The position numbers and the translations under genes were made by a program. The notes below the pieces were generated by a model. The model made no database searches. It was not told where the DNA came from and saw only the letters and a program-made list of their open reading frames with translations. This document shows positions 44,048 through 54,913 of a DNA stretch of 64,000 bases, in pieces (the first letter of the stretch is position 1; every line of letters starts with the position of its first letter). Source of the stretch: Brachycybe producta (lineage: Eukaryota > Arthropoda > Diplopoda > Playtdesmida > Andrognathidae); NCBI GenBank assembly GCA_036925085.1, contig JAUPFP010000044.1, positions 434,001-498,000 on the forward strand, read 5' to 3'.

Positions 44048-44420
44048 AGCCCGGAACACATACGCGGAATTCCGCCAAGGAAAGAGAAAATAGGAAAAGT
44101 CATTTTCTTTTTCTGTATCTCTGTTGTTCACACACAGAAACAGAAAAGTAATGAGGAAAGTTGTGTGCGCCCTCTACTGAGCAAGAAAAGAAACATTATA
44201 TTTATTGCCAAAATAGATTCCAATTTGTTTTTGTGTGATGTCACATGCTTCTTTCTGATTGGTGGGTATTTGAACGGAATACTTTGAGAACGGAAAAAGT
44301 TGAGCTTTGTTCAACTCATTTTTAATTGAATTTTTCCGTTCACTTTTTATGAAAAATTTTCTCATTTAAATATTCTGTTGTGATTTTCTGAGCGGAATTC
44401 CGTGTGTGTGTTCCAGGCTT
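44048..44420. mobile_element. Family J element
   Basis: It runs from AGCCCGGAACACATACGCGG to GGAATTCCGTGTGTGTGTTC and CAGGCT. TAA lies at the left, and TTA or TAA at the right depending on where the end is drawn. Inner inverted words are GAATTCCGC and GCGGAATTCCG. It is 373 bp and non-coding. Confidence 0.65.
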
Positions 44421-44464
44421 TAAAGTGAAATTCATCCTTAGAATACTTATTCAGTTATCTCTGT

Positions 44465-45085
44465 AAATATTAGTAGAAATCTAATGTTTAATAAGAAACT
44501 AGAAGGGCAATGAAATCATACTTAATTTCATGATGATATCTTTAATAAAATTAATGTTTTATTATTTTTTATTAAAAAAAAAATCTTTCAAAATAAGCTT
44601 TTTATGTGAGTTTGAGAATGACCCAACTTTTAAGCAGATGTTGATTTTAATTTTTGTCTATTAAAAAGTTTAATTTGAAAGATATTTTCTAAAACATTTT
44701 CTGTGTTCTCTTATACCTTGTACACACATGAGTTAAATGAATTCGAATTAAATGTGTTTAAGTGAATTATACGGAATCCAGTTAAGGACATGAACCAAAT
44801 AAAAATTGACTTTAATTATTAATATTTTAAATTGAAATACTAAATCAATATTTTGTCAATGGTTTCTATATTATATTTAAGTATTAACTCATTATTTTCA
44901 GATTATTAACTGACTTAAATTGAATTCAACATATTGTTTGTTTGTCCTTCACAGAGCTCTGTAGAACACGTTTATTATTTAAATGCATTTAAATTATCAG
45001 GTGTGTGTACTAGGTATTAATTTTGCTTCTGAAAGACAAGAAGAATCAATAGTTCGAAATTCGGTTGTTTATAAACCATCTTAAT
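44465..45085. mobile_element. Family D copy 8, split by family A copy 10
   Basis: The left part ends TTTTCTGTGTTCTC and the right part resumes ATTTTGCTTCTGAAAGACAA. With the A insertion and one TTA removed, the join reads CTCTTAATTTTGCTTC, which is the normal D sequence. This is a paralogous empty-site proof of the insertion. Confidence 0.85.
44714..45016 (+). mobile_element. Family A MITE, copy 10
   Basis: It runs from TACCTTGTACACACATGAGT to GTGTGTACTAGGTA with TTA at 44711-44713 and 45017-45019. It is nested in D copy 8. Confidence 0.95.
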
Positions 45086-45089
45086 TCGT

Positions 45090-45345
45090 TGTAAAATGAA
45101 CAGAAACTAGAAGGGTAGCTCAGTCTAGGCAGACAATATTTTGTAATTTTTATCTGTAAAAAGTTTATTTTCAAAAATATCAACATGAAAAATACCTTTA
45201 AATAATTGAATTACCGTTCTAGTTTCTAAAACACTTTCTAGTTTCTCGTTACTTTTCTACTGAAAGACAGAGAATAATCATAATTCAAAAATCAGCTGAT
45301 CATAAACCATCGTAATAAATTCTTTTACATTTTCTAGTTTCTAAA
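45090..45345. mobile_element. Foldback element family D, copy 9
   Basis: It carries CAGAAACTAGAAGGGTAGCT, then CCGTTCTAGTTTCTAAAACA and CTGAAAGACAGAGAATAATC with AAATCAGCTGATCATAAACC. It is the left half of a head-to-tail pair of D copies. Confidence 0.7.
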
Positions 45346-45665
45346 CTACTTTCAATTTTTTTTCTTAAGGCGCTTCTAATATTCATTATAATCAGAGAGT
45401 TTTATTTTTCATGTTGATATCTTTCCAAATAAACTTTTTGTGTTTTATAATGACCACCCAACTTTAAGTAGATGATATTTTGTAATTTTTGTCTCTAAAA
45501 AGTTTATTTTGAAATATATATCAAACTAAATATGGAAAATGCCTTTAAATGATTTGTTGAGTGTTACCCCTTCTAGTTTCTACAACACTTTTAGTTTTTC
45601 TTCATTTTTGGTCCTGAAAAGAGTTTGAAATTTGACTGTTTATAAAAAAAAAACATCTTATGGAG
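45346..45665. mobile_element. Foldback element family D, copy 10
   Basis: It carries TTGATATCTTTCCAAATAAA, AGTTTATTTTGAAATATATA, CCCTTCTAGTTTCTACAACA and a degraded right end. Confidence 0.65.
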
Positions 45666-45861
45666 TTCATTTACTCTTCTAGTTTCTAAACCATTTTCAA
45701 TTTCAAAATTACCATACATAAGTTTTATTCAATTGTTCTTTTTTTTTTCATTTGCATATTTTGAAAATGGTTTCTTATGAAAAAAACACTGACTTTAGTT
45801 TTGTTTTACCAAACTGACCAACAACACCGTCGACCACCACCACCACAACCACATTATAAAC

Positions 45862-46648
45862 CAGCGGTCGCCAACCGATGGTCCGCGAGAGATTTTTGGT
45901 GGTCCGCAGAAAAATCTGGACAATATTTGCATTTTTTTTAATAAAACGAAAAAAAATATTCTTAATAAATTCTTCTATTCTGAATGATAATTTTCGCCTT
46001 TCTATTGCACTAAATTCACGAAATGTACTTAGAGTCTAGCACAGTTCTCGTAAAATACGGCACACGAGGAGAGCTACATTTCGTTCAGTTTCTCCCATAA
46101 CACGCTTCTTCTCCCCTAATAATACCTTGTACACACATACACAGTTAAATGCATTTAAATAATAAACGTGTTCTACAGAGCCCCGTGAAGGACAAACAAA
46201 CAATATGTCGAATTCAATTTATTCAGTTAATAATCTTGAAAATATTGAGTTAATACTTAAATATAAACTATTGACAAAATATTGATTTAGTATTTCAATT
46301 TAAAATATTAATAATAAAGTCAATTTTTATTTGGTGTTCATGCCCTTAACTGGATTCCGTATAATTCACTTAAACACATTTAATTTGAATTCATTTAACT
46401 CATGACTGTGTACAAGGTATAAGCTTCCATTATTTTCTAATAATTAAACTAACTTTAATAATTTCTGTTACAATTAAACAACCTTTAAAGATTATATATA
46501 AATAAAATGGAAGTTCTTTGATCATTATTTGACAAACGTACAGTATTTATCTTTTTTTTTTTAAAAAAATCATATTAGTGGTCCGCGCGGGATTTAAAAT
46601 ATTGAATTTAGTGGTCCGAGAGGTCCGAAAGGGTGGTGGCGACCGCTG
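45862..46648. mobile_element. hAT-type non-autonomous element, 8-bp target duplication
   Basis: It begins CAGCGGTCGCCAACCGATGG and ends GGTGGCGACCGCTG. TTATAAAC flanks it exactly at 45854-45861 and 46649-46656. CAGnGGTCGnCAACC termini with 8-bp duplications are typical of hAT (Charlie-like) elements. Inner GTGGTCCGC blocks repeat near both ends. Family A copy 11 is nested inside. No transposase frame is left. Confidence 0.9.
46123..46419 (-). mobile_element. Family A MITE, copy 11
   Basis: It runs from TACCTTGTACACACATACAC to GTGTACAAGGTA with TAA on both sides (46120-46122 and 46420-46422). It lies inside the hAT element, so it is younger than it. Confidence 0.93.
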
Positions 46649-46656
46649 TTATAAAC

Positions 46657-47543
46657 AATCTTCATGTTGGCTTGAAGCTGCTTTGTTTTTCCCCTTACCA
46701 ATTTATTAATTTCGTACCCTTTAAATGTCCCTACAATTTTCTCGATATAATTCTAGACATTTTTCCATAAAAGAAAAATCAAGGTGTTTTCTTCTTCGTC
46801 TTTCTAATCAATTAGGTTATAAGGGCAATAAATATAATAAATAGATCCATATAATAATAATAATAATAATAGTGGCTATATATATAAAATTATTCTTGTG
46901 GCTACCGTTTAATTGATAGTTTTGTAATCCATATATTTTGAGGCCTAATTTCATGTATAATCATTAAATCGAATTGTAGTGTGTGTGTGTGTGTTTCGCT
47001 TTTAACCAATTATTTCGGCCAAAATATATTGAGGCCTAATTAAACTCACGTGTTTTTCTTATAATGTCGGTATCTTGTTGTGGTCTTGTTTCATGCGGGG
47101 CTTAATTACAGTTACGTGGTGGTGGTGGTTGTGTTTTAGACCCCACCCCACACCCCCCTCCACTAACACACACTCTTTAAAACTAACTCCACTCACTCTA
47201 TAATATTAGACCCTTGTTGAAATTCGGTCAGTTTAACTGAAACTGTAATTATATAGACGTTTGAGCCTTCAAGACTTTTTTTTTTTAAAAACTTACACTT
47301 AAGTTTATTTTGCGTTTAGTAAAACACACACAAAAAAACACACCTAATTAGATCTAATCTCACTTTCTTGGTCAATTCAGTTGTCCACCACCACCACCCC
47401 TTTATAATAATATTGATGGATGAGTTATTCGTTTGGACATCATCATCATCATCAGAAAGGGTTTTAGTAATAAAAAATAAATTTATTATTCAGATTTGTC
47501 ATTTATTCAGAGTTAGAAACTTGTATAAAAGCCTATGAGCTTA
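46657..47543. other. Intron sequence with microsatellites
   Basis: AAT and GT microsatellites lie near 46851-46870 and 46979-46995, with GGT runs near 47117. Nothing else was recognised. Confidence 0.5.
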
Positions 47544-47852
47544 TACCTAGTACACATCTGATAATTTAAATGCATTTAAATAATAAACGTGTTCTACAGA
47601 GCCCTGTTAAGGACAAACAAACAATATGTGGAATTCAATTTATTCAGTTAATAATCTGAAAATATAAGAGTTAATACTTACTTATAAATTATAGAATCTA
47701 TTAACAAAATATTGATTTAGTATTTCAATTTAAAATATTAATAAGAAAGTCAATTTTTATTTGGTGTTCATGTGTCTTTAACTGGATTCCGTATAATTCA
47801 CCTAAACACATTTAATTTGAATTCATTTAACTCATGACTGTGTACAAAGGTA
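47544..47852 (-). mobile_element. Family A MITE, copy 12
   Basis: It runs from TACCTAGTACACATCTGATA to GTGTACAAAGGTA with TTA on both sides (47541-47543 and 47853-47855). Confidence 0.93.
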
Positions 47853-47889
47853 TTAACACTGAAAATGTCTATGGGCTTTTTTTTATATA

Positions 47890-47992
47890 AAGGCTTCCAA
47901 ATCTAAATCAGACAGACTTTATGTATTGGTAAGTTAATCTGTTGGATCGTGTGGATACTTTTAAATATCTTGGTTTAAAGAGGGCTCTATAG
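47890..47992 (+). pseudogene. Decayed reverse-transcriptase fragment of a non-LTR element
   Basis: The frame through 47934-47989 reads VNLLDRVDTFKYLGLKRAL between two stop codons. The FKYLG block preceded by V-x-x is the conserved motif after the catalytic core of LINE reverse transcriptases. The upstream in-frame residues QTDFMYW and a TAA stop show decay. Only this short piece is left. Confidence 0.5.
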
Positions 47993-48284
47993 AAAAAAAA
48001 ATACTTGTGTAATTGCAAGGTAGATGTCGCCTGCAACCTCCATAGAGGTGGCAAACTACACTCGTCGCTAATTAGTTGAAATAGAATGCAGCCTCCTTTT
48101 AGCTCTAAAAGCGCGTCCAAAACAACCTTAATTATCAGCACGTGGACAAACTTATATCCAGAACACAATATAAGTGAAGAGAGAGAGAGCACGTGTAGAG
48201 AAATAGCGATGACGCAATTAAAAGTTTGCCACGTGAAAAAAAAAGGAAGACTGAGTTAAGAGTTTGAGTGTCTGCAGTACATTT

Positions 48285-48345
48285 GTATGGGAGGAGGGCT
48301 AGTGGCGCCATCTAACGCTATACAGGGACAAAATAAATGATTTCA
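48285..48345. repeat. Family E partial copy 2
   Basis: TATGGGAGGAGGGCTAGTGG and CGCCATCTAACG..CAGGGACAAAATAAATGA correspond to one half of 4500-4652. Confidence 0.6.
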
Positions 48346-49374
48346 TTGCATTCTGAACTTTCTCCAAAGGCTTTTTTTGGAAGGAATATAGATTTATAAT
48401 GTAACAAAAGCAATAAGCAAACCCAATTAAAAACTGCCATTCATACAGTGGACTTTGAAATACTGTAAAGAAAATGTGTTACTCTTGTCAAACCACTAAT
48501 TAGAATATTTGTTCACCAATTTGGTGAACTAATCTAGTATATAAAATTGAAGAGGTACATCATAGGGCTTTGACCGTGTAACCCTCATTCTTGATGAACT
48601 TCAGTGGGGGAATCACTAACCAAATCGGTAATTTCTTGAAGGTGCAATTTAATTTTCTAGAAAAAAAAAAGCAAGTATTGAAAATCAACAATAACTATTC
48701 TAGTTTTAAAAATACTTTGAAATATTAGTGTTGCTTCTGAAATTTGTGTGTGGGGGGGGGGGAAATAGAGAAATTTAATTATCAAGCTAATTTAACTGAA
48801 TTAAAAAAAAACTAGAATAGGAAATCAACTTTAAAATCTGTTTAGCAACTTAGCAGGTTTCTAGTTTTTAATACACATTGTTTGTTTAGATAATAAAATG
48901 CTAGAATAAACTAAAGGATGTTTCAGGCCCCATAATACAAGCTTTTTTTTTTAAATTCCCTTGTGACCTTTTCTATTATTTGTAGCTCAAAATGATCAAT
49001 TGAAAATGTCATTGAACCATCAAGTAAGATCAATAACAATTTAGTTTAGGTGTCTCTCCACATGTTTAACTTATACCACGCGGGCACACGGGACGCGCCT
49101 TTCTTTGGCTTAAAGAGAAGGGCTCTGACTAATTAATGTTGCCTACTTCCACTTTCATGATGCTTTTTTTTTCTATCTGTCTTAAAATTTAATGAGAGAC
49201 AAGTTTAGAAAAAAGCGTTTTTCTTCTTCTTCTTGTACCTCCTACTGTGGTCAGCAGTGGTCATCACTTGACCATTTTGAATGGTGAACATTTTTGTTCA
49301 TCAAAATCTATATACTCTTTATATGTATATAGTCCTCCCCCCCCCTTTTTAAATAGGAAATGTTCTCACTATAG
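48346..49374. other. Intron sequence, possible degraded D fragments
   Basis: CTATTCTAGTTTTAAAAATA and TTTCTAGTTTTTAATACACA at about 48697-48880 recall family D. Nothing else was recognised. Confidence 0.4.
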
Positions 49375-49667
49375 GAGGTCTTCCATATCTATGATAAAAA
49401 TCAGTGTCAAAAACAATTGAACCTGAAGCCCCCATTGTTGAAGTTCATCACCAAAGAGTATTATTCCAATGCCAATAATATACACCATCATTGCCTCCTC
49501 CTCGTCCTGCTCATTCGCGCCCCTCTCCTGTTGTCTATGGGCATACGTGTTGCCCTGAAGCTTAAAGAAGAACGGGATTTTTTTGCTGCTTCTGACGATG
49601 ATGATGATGATTGTCAGCTTGTCCTGTTTGCTCAATTGGGCACGGTGCAGAGGGATGCATGCAAATT
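49375..49667 (+). CDS. Candidate exon of an unidentified nested gene (weak)
   Basis: This 293-nt stretch is less AT-rich than its surroundings and open from an AG (CACTATAG, after a C/T tract at 49334-49350) to a GTAAGG donor-like site at 49668. It has 97 codons starting EVFHIYDKNQCQKQLNLKPP, with a hydrophobic segment (LLLVLLIRAPLLL) and an acidic run of six Asp. Its phases (0 at the start, 2 at the end) do not fit between the OLA1 exons at 31771 and 51229, so it would belong to another gene. I recognise no family. The minus strand is also open across part of it. It may equally be a pseudogene or repeat fragment. Confidence 0.22.
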
Positions 49668-50055
49668 GTAAGGTTTTTTTTTTTAAGAAAGAAGAAAAAA
49701 AACACAGCATCAATCGGTAGGATTAGCTTGGCTGTGGTTTTTTTTTCTTCTTCTTTCCTACAGATTTGCCATTTTCTCAGCATGTGTTTTTTTTTTCTGG
49801 TCTTGATTTTTGTTCAGTTTTTATCGTCACGGTAATAAATTCGAACCGTTTTTGCATGCCTAATTTAACAATACTATTGGGTCTTTGTAGCATTTTTTTT
49901 TTGTCTTCTTTTTCAAGCGAGAAATAGAAGATGCATTTAGAAATGTAAACCTTATTTTTTGTATTTATGGAATTTTTATTTGTGGAAAATATGGGAATGT
50001 GTCTTAAATTTAGGCAGCATTTTGTTATAAGCATACAGTATAGCATTCCTATAAA

Positions 50056-50197
50056 CAGGGCTGGCTCTAGAATATGCGAGGGCAGCAAGCGATGAGCCGG
50101 GCCGAAAAAAACAAATGTTTAGTCAGCAGCGCGGTGGCTCCTGAAAACGTGGGGCCTAAGGCGGTTGTCTCGCTCGCCTTGCCCTAACGCCGGCCCT
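50056..50197. mobile_element. Short hAT-like element, CAGGGC termini
   Basis: It runs from CAGGGCTGGCTCTAGAATAT to GCCCTAACGCCGGCCCTG, with GGCCTAAGGCGGTTG inside. CAGGGCCGGC termini are common for hAT-like MITEs in animals. No matching 8-bp flanks were found, so the copy is old. It is noticeably GC-rich for this window. Confidence 0.6.
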
Positions 50198-51228
50198 GTA
50201 TGACTATAGTCGCATTTCATGTGAGGTAAAAAGGATGTCCTTTTGACAAGTGATGTCCGTGTAAGTCGGCATGGGTCAGCCGGGAGCACATGAACAAATT
50301 AAAGGGTAGACAACAACAAAAACTCCGAAATGCCAACATATAGGTCTCGACATGGGTCCATCTCAATATACTGACACACACACACAACCCTCTAAGGGTT
50401 AATAAGTGGGTTGGAAGGTGATTATCAGTTTATGACCTTAAAAATCATCACGCCCTTTGCTGTGTAAAGATCAAAAATCCTCTTTTAAGTGACTTTTAAG
50501 GGGTTGAAGACAGTCTGGATTTTAAGACCATGCGGATTTTAGGCTCGGAATTTTCCCTTTTTTTTTTCTTTTGAAAACTTCAATCATTTCTTGATGTGTA
50601 GGTTTTTTAAAAAGACATCCCCACCTTTAAAAAATAAACCAAGTTATCGATTTCTAGTTTATTAAAAAAAAATTCATATAAGTTGTATGATTTTTTTTTT
50701 ATAAGAAACTCATAACTTTTATTTAGGGTAAAAATATTTCCGCCCTTTTTTTCTTCTTCTTTTTTGAATGTCCGGTGGTATTTCCGAGAGGGTTTTTTTT
50801 TTCTCTTCTCTCAAATAACTGCTCTTGATTTTGTGGTCGTGGTATTTAGTTGTTGTTGATTGATTTACAATTACGCCTTCAAGGGGCTTCTTCTTGCTTT
50901 ATAGTTATGTACAGTAGAAGAAGAAGAAAAATATGGCGGCGATTTTATGGGCATTATTGGGCGTTGTTTACCTCTGGGTCTTTTTCTTTTTTTTGGGGGG
51001 GTTGTGTTTTGTTTTTTATCTAATTAACCTTTATATAAGATGCAAGGAGGCAGAACTTTTTTTTTTTTTTCGTTTTGTGTGTATATTATAAAAGTACACG
51101 CAAATATTGATGATTTTTACCTCCCTTTTTCTTCCTTTATAAAAAAGTATAAAGAAAAAAAGGTGTCTTCTAGTTTTTTTTATGATATTATCTAATATTT
51201 TTTTCTTTGTTGTTGTTGTTATTTTTAG
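50198..51228. other. Intron sequence before the last visible exon
   Basis: T-rich sequence with no repeat family found. An ATG at 50933 opens a short hydrophobic frame, judged to be chance. Confidence 0.45.
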
Positions 51229-51325
51229 TGCATTGGATAAGATCATCGTTCAGGGTTACAAAGCTCTTCAGCTGCAATATTTCTTTACAGCTGGCCATGA
51301 TGAAGTTAAGGCTTGGACTATTCAG
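51229..51325 (+). CDS. OLA1: OLA1 exon: entry into the TGS domain
   Basis: AG from the previous exon plus T gives Ser. The exon then reads [20 protein letters not shown] and [12 protein letters not shown], ending in phase 0. [19 protein letters not shown] is the conserved start of the TGS (ThrRS, GTPase, SpoT) domain of OLA1. The acceptor is TATTTTTAG and the donor is GTAAG at 51326. About 75 residues should remain downstream. I found no segment resembling them before the window ends, so the next intron exceeds 12.6 kb. Confidence 0.95.
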
Positions 51326-51454
51326 GTAAGAAGAAAAAAAAAAACAATGAAAACAAAATTAGATCATCTTTTATGGATAGGATATTCATGCGTTAAAATT
51401 AAAAAAAAAATGCATTAAAAAATAACGAAAATATGGTAGCGAAAAATATACATT

Positions 51455-51870
51455 AAAAATTAGAGGTGGGGGACGAATCCTAAAAGGTTCTCGAATCCTT
51501 CATATAAGGAATCCTATATTATTCATTAAGAAAATACAAATAAATGAAATAATATTAAATATTAAATTATTAATAATAAAACACACAGTGTGGCACTCAG
51601 GGTGGCCACAAGGTGATATTGATGATCCGGGTCGACCACCGAAATTGCAACAATCGCCGGTTTTTTTTTGTTAGTGAACGCTGTTTCTATTGGACGTCAA
51701 TGGAGTTAAAACTAATTTTTACCAAAGTTTTTAACAGTTTTTTTTAAGGTTAGGATTCGAAAAATTCGAAAGACGTAAAAAAAAACGCGAAGATCCGAGT
51801 TTTTGAATCTCGAATATTTTTCAAGGTTCGCCGGATTCGAGGATTCGAGATGTTCCATCCCATTCCTAAA
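51455..51870. mobile_element. Dispersed repeat M, copy 2, possible hAT-like ends
   Basis: The left AGAGGTGGGGGACGAATCCT and the right GATGTTCCATCCCATTCCTA are roughly inverted. Inside, GCGAAGATCCGAG and TCTCGAATATTTTTCAAGGT match 35870-35995. Target flanks are not clear. Confidence 0.5.
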
Positions 51871-52364
51871 AAAATACAAACATTTAAATAAATATTTTTG
51901 TCTTCGATTAAAAATATAAGAAAGACTAAAAAATTACAACAAATACAAATGAATTGGTCATTTTAGTAACAATATAATTCCTATACATATTAACACATGG
52001 GACTTGTGTTGTTTCTAAAATGACCGATGATTCTTTGTACAAAAACCAGTTAGGTCGTCTGCCAATCAACGCCTCTCTGCCTACCACGGAGCAAGTACGA
52101 GAAATTACTAAGTACTGCTACATGAAAAATATGGTGGTATTATATGCAGTTTTAAAATGATATACAAATTTGCAAGGAGTTGGTTTGGATTTATTTTTTT
52201 AATTAAAAAATTTAAAAGTTGGTAACAATTATAAAGTAAATATCAAATTTTTTTTTAGAAATTTTAGAGAAAAAATCAATAACAACGTGTTTAAAAAAAT
52301 CAATGAAATTTAATTGCCGAAAATATACACGAAAATGAAAAAAAAAAGTCTGGTATTTATGTCT
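51871..52364. other. Intron sequence, nothing recognised
   Basis: AT-rich with no recognisable exon encoding the remaining TGS domain. Confidence 0.45.
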
Positions 52365-52720
52365 TTCAGAAGGAAAATTGAAGAGAAACTTGAAAAGTGT
52401 TTTTTTTTTTAGAAACTAGAAGAGACATGTAGGTCAGTCTGAATCACTGAAGAATATTTTTCATATTAATGATATATTTTAAAATTTAAACATTTTTAGT
52501 TTCAAGTTTGGGCTAACATTTTTAAGCTAACAGGATAATTTTTAATTTATGTATATATTAAAAGTTTATTTTGAAAGATATATCGCCCCATATCAACATG
52601 AATAAAATACTATTGATTCATCAGCTACATCATCCGGTCTAATTTCTAACACAATTTTCTATTCTTGAAACAGAGAAAAAAAGGACCCTAAAGACTTCAA
52701 AAATTAGCTGTTCACATAAA
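52365..52720. mobile_element. Foldback element family D, copy 11
   Basis: It carries TTTTTAGAAACTAGAAGAGA at the left, AAGTTTATTTTGAAAGATAT in the middle and CTAATTTCTAACACAATTTT with TTAGCTGTTCACATAAA at the right. Confidence 0.65.
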
Positions 52721-53380
52721 ACATAAAAGTCGGAACTCTTGATATATTATAGTGGTCATTGGTCAAGCATTATATGGTGGTCACCACCAATATATATAAT
52801 AAAATATATAGGAACACATGAATGGAGAGAAAGAGAGTGAGAGGACCAGTGGCCACAAATTAAAAGTATATCATGATGTGTGACATTGATGTCATATACA
52901 GAAAGAAAGTGTCTTTTCAATTTATCCCTATATTGTGTGTGTGGCACTTCATTATCCCTGTTTGTTCAAAATCAATCCTTTGAACTGAAAAAAGGGGCTT
53001 TGAGGAGGAGGTGGGAGGCATTATAGAGGGTAAAAGGGGGTGCAAATGGGGATAAGGTGGGTGTCAGGCGTATGATTCGATCATAATCGGTTGACATCAC
53101 AGATTTGAAATTGCTTGGAAAATTCACACTAAATTACAGGTTCAAAAGATATGTAAGAAGCAGGTTCGAATTCAATCAATTTCAGTAGCTCCCTCTATGC
53201 AGAAAACCAATGGGATTAGGGTATCCTCACTTCACCCTCCCCCCCCCCCTCAATACATCTTAGTATTTTTTTTAATATTCATGTTATGATTAAATATGAA
53301 TTTGATACAGGTTTTGTAACAGATTTCAAGTTTACTACATATCTTTAAGGTGGCTTTATAGATATTTATTTTGCTTTTGT
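52721..53380. other. Intron sequence, nothing recognised
   Basis: G-rich patch at about 52995-53070. Otherwise unassigned. Confidence 0.45.
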
Positions 53381-53477
53381 CCCACTGGACGGCGCCACTG
53401 CAGCAGAGCATTGGCTGATAATATGCTCCATACACTTTTTTTTGCAAAATTTGGACGCAAAAACGGTCAAGCGAACG
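53381..53477. repeat. Dispersed repeat O, copy 2
   Basis: GGCGCCACTGCAG, ATGCTCCATA and GCAAAAACGGTCAAGCGAAC are the reverse complement of words at 21636-21715. Confidence 0.5.
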
Positions 53478-53519
53478 TTTTTTTTTTAGAAATAACATTA
53501 TGGGAGAAAAAAATTAAAA

Positions 53520-53675
53520 ACTAGAATTTTTGGTCAAATCATTCATACCTGCTGTCAAATGTTTGATTTTTAAAGATATCTTATAAGATATCGTTAAATA
53601 TCAAACATTTTACAGCAGGTTACAAGCTGTCCCTAAACAAACCATAGTTATAGTTTGTTTAGGAACAGCTTTATT
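53520..53675. repeat. Inverted repeat pair
   Basis: ACCTGCTGTCAAATGTTTGA pairs with TCAAACATTTTACAGCAGGT. A second pair, CTGTCCCTAAACAAAC and GTTTGTTTAGGAACAG, follows directly. Confidence 0.65.
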
Positions 53676-53689
53676 ATCGAATTCTGAGC

Positions 53690-54030
53690 AACACACTATA
53701 AAGGAGAAATGGAATGTGTGTTAGAAACTAGGAGGGGGGGGGGTAGCTCAATTACTCAAAGGTATTTTCATGTGGATGATATATTTTAAAATACACTTTT
53801 TAATATATAATTAGCAAAAATTAAAAAAAAAAAATGTCGTGGTTAATTAATGTTGGATTATTTTCAAAGCTGACAAAAAAAAAGTTTAATTTTAAAAGAT
53901 ATTATTACATTGAGCTATCCTTCTAGTTTCTAAAACATTTTTTCTAGTTTCTTTTTAATTTTGCATGTTTGAAAGACAAGAATTAAAATCAAAAGAGTTT
54001 CGAAAATCAGATCTGTTCATAATCCATCTT
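53690..54030. mobile_element. Foldback element family D, copy 12
   Basis: It carries TGTGTGTTAGAAACTAGGAG and TAGCTCAATTACTC at the left, and CTATCCTTCTAGTTTCTAAA and CAGATCTGTTCATAATCC at the right. Confidence 0.7.
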
Positions 54031-54345
54031 AAGATGGTTTATCTTTCAAAATGAGCTTTTTATGTGAATATGAAAATAATTCAACTTTAAGCAGATATTT
54101 TTTTTAAATTTTTAACTATAAACAGTTTTATTTTGAAAAATATTATCTTGCTTAAAGTTGGGTCATTTTGAAACACATAAAATATTTATCAACAATGAAA
54201 ATACCCTTAAGAGATTGAACTTATTACCCTTCTAGTTTCTAAAACATTTTTTCTAATTTCTCTTCAATTTTGCATTTCTAAAAGACAATTTGAATTAAAA
54301 TCAAAAGAGTTTCGAAAATCAGCTGAACATGACATAAAACCATTT
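54031..54345. mobile_element. Foldback element family D, copy 13
   Basis: It starts within TTATCTTTCAAAATGAGCTT and ends with ACCCTTCTAGTTTCTAAAAC and AAATCAGCTGAACATGA. It is head-to-tail with copy 12, joined near CCATCTTAAGATGG. Confidence 0.65.
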
Positions 54346-54913
54346 CAACCAAATATATTGAGTTTCCTTTTAATATCGATAATTTCATTGAAAGTTTTAC
54401 CCGTCTTAACCGGTTCCTCAATAATATATTCTACTATTATATTTGTATTTAGTTTTTCTTTGCGTTTCTTCATGCAAAACTGATTTGCAATTTACATATT
54501 ATGGTTATTGTCTCCGGATTTTTTTTTATATAGGCCTATATACAGTGGTGATAATGATGGCGGTGGTCCAACCCTATTTTTATGCAAATTAGCTGTATAT
54601 CAATATACTGCCATATGTAATAAGGTGATGATATTGATTCATTCACTCTCTCTCTATATATATATATTGACATTAGAAGTTTGGAAACGACTTCATTGAA
54701 TATATACGTATAATGTTCAAATATATTCTATTGGATGTATTGTTATGCAAATTCTGTTTGAACATCCTTTTTACTATAGGACACAATAATAATAATATAT
54801 ATCTAGGGCCCTACAATTCTAGATATACTGCCTTAGGCCTTGTTTCCATTGGGATGCAAATTTGAACTTTTTGAAAATTTTGACGTGACGGTATACGTTC
54901 CGACTCCACCTTG
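54346..54913. other. Intron sequence with a solitary element H end
   Basis: TTAGGCCTTGTTTCCATTGG at 54833 matches the end type of element H (40393-41034), but no partner end was found. Confidence 0.5.

Noticed and set aside
50933-51060. Short frame starting MAAILWALLGVV, resembling a signal peptide
   Set aside because: It runs into poly-T and poly-G codons and has no supporting splice sites or family match. Hydrophobic frames are common in T-rich sequence.
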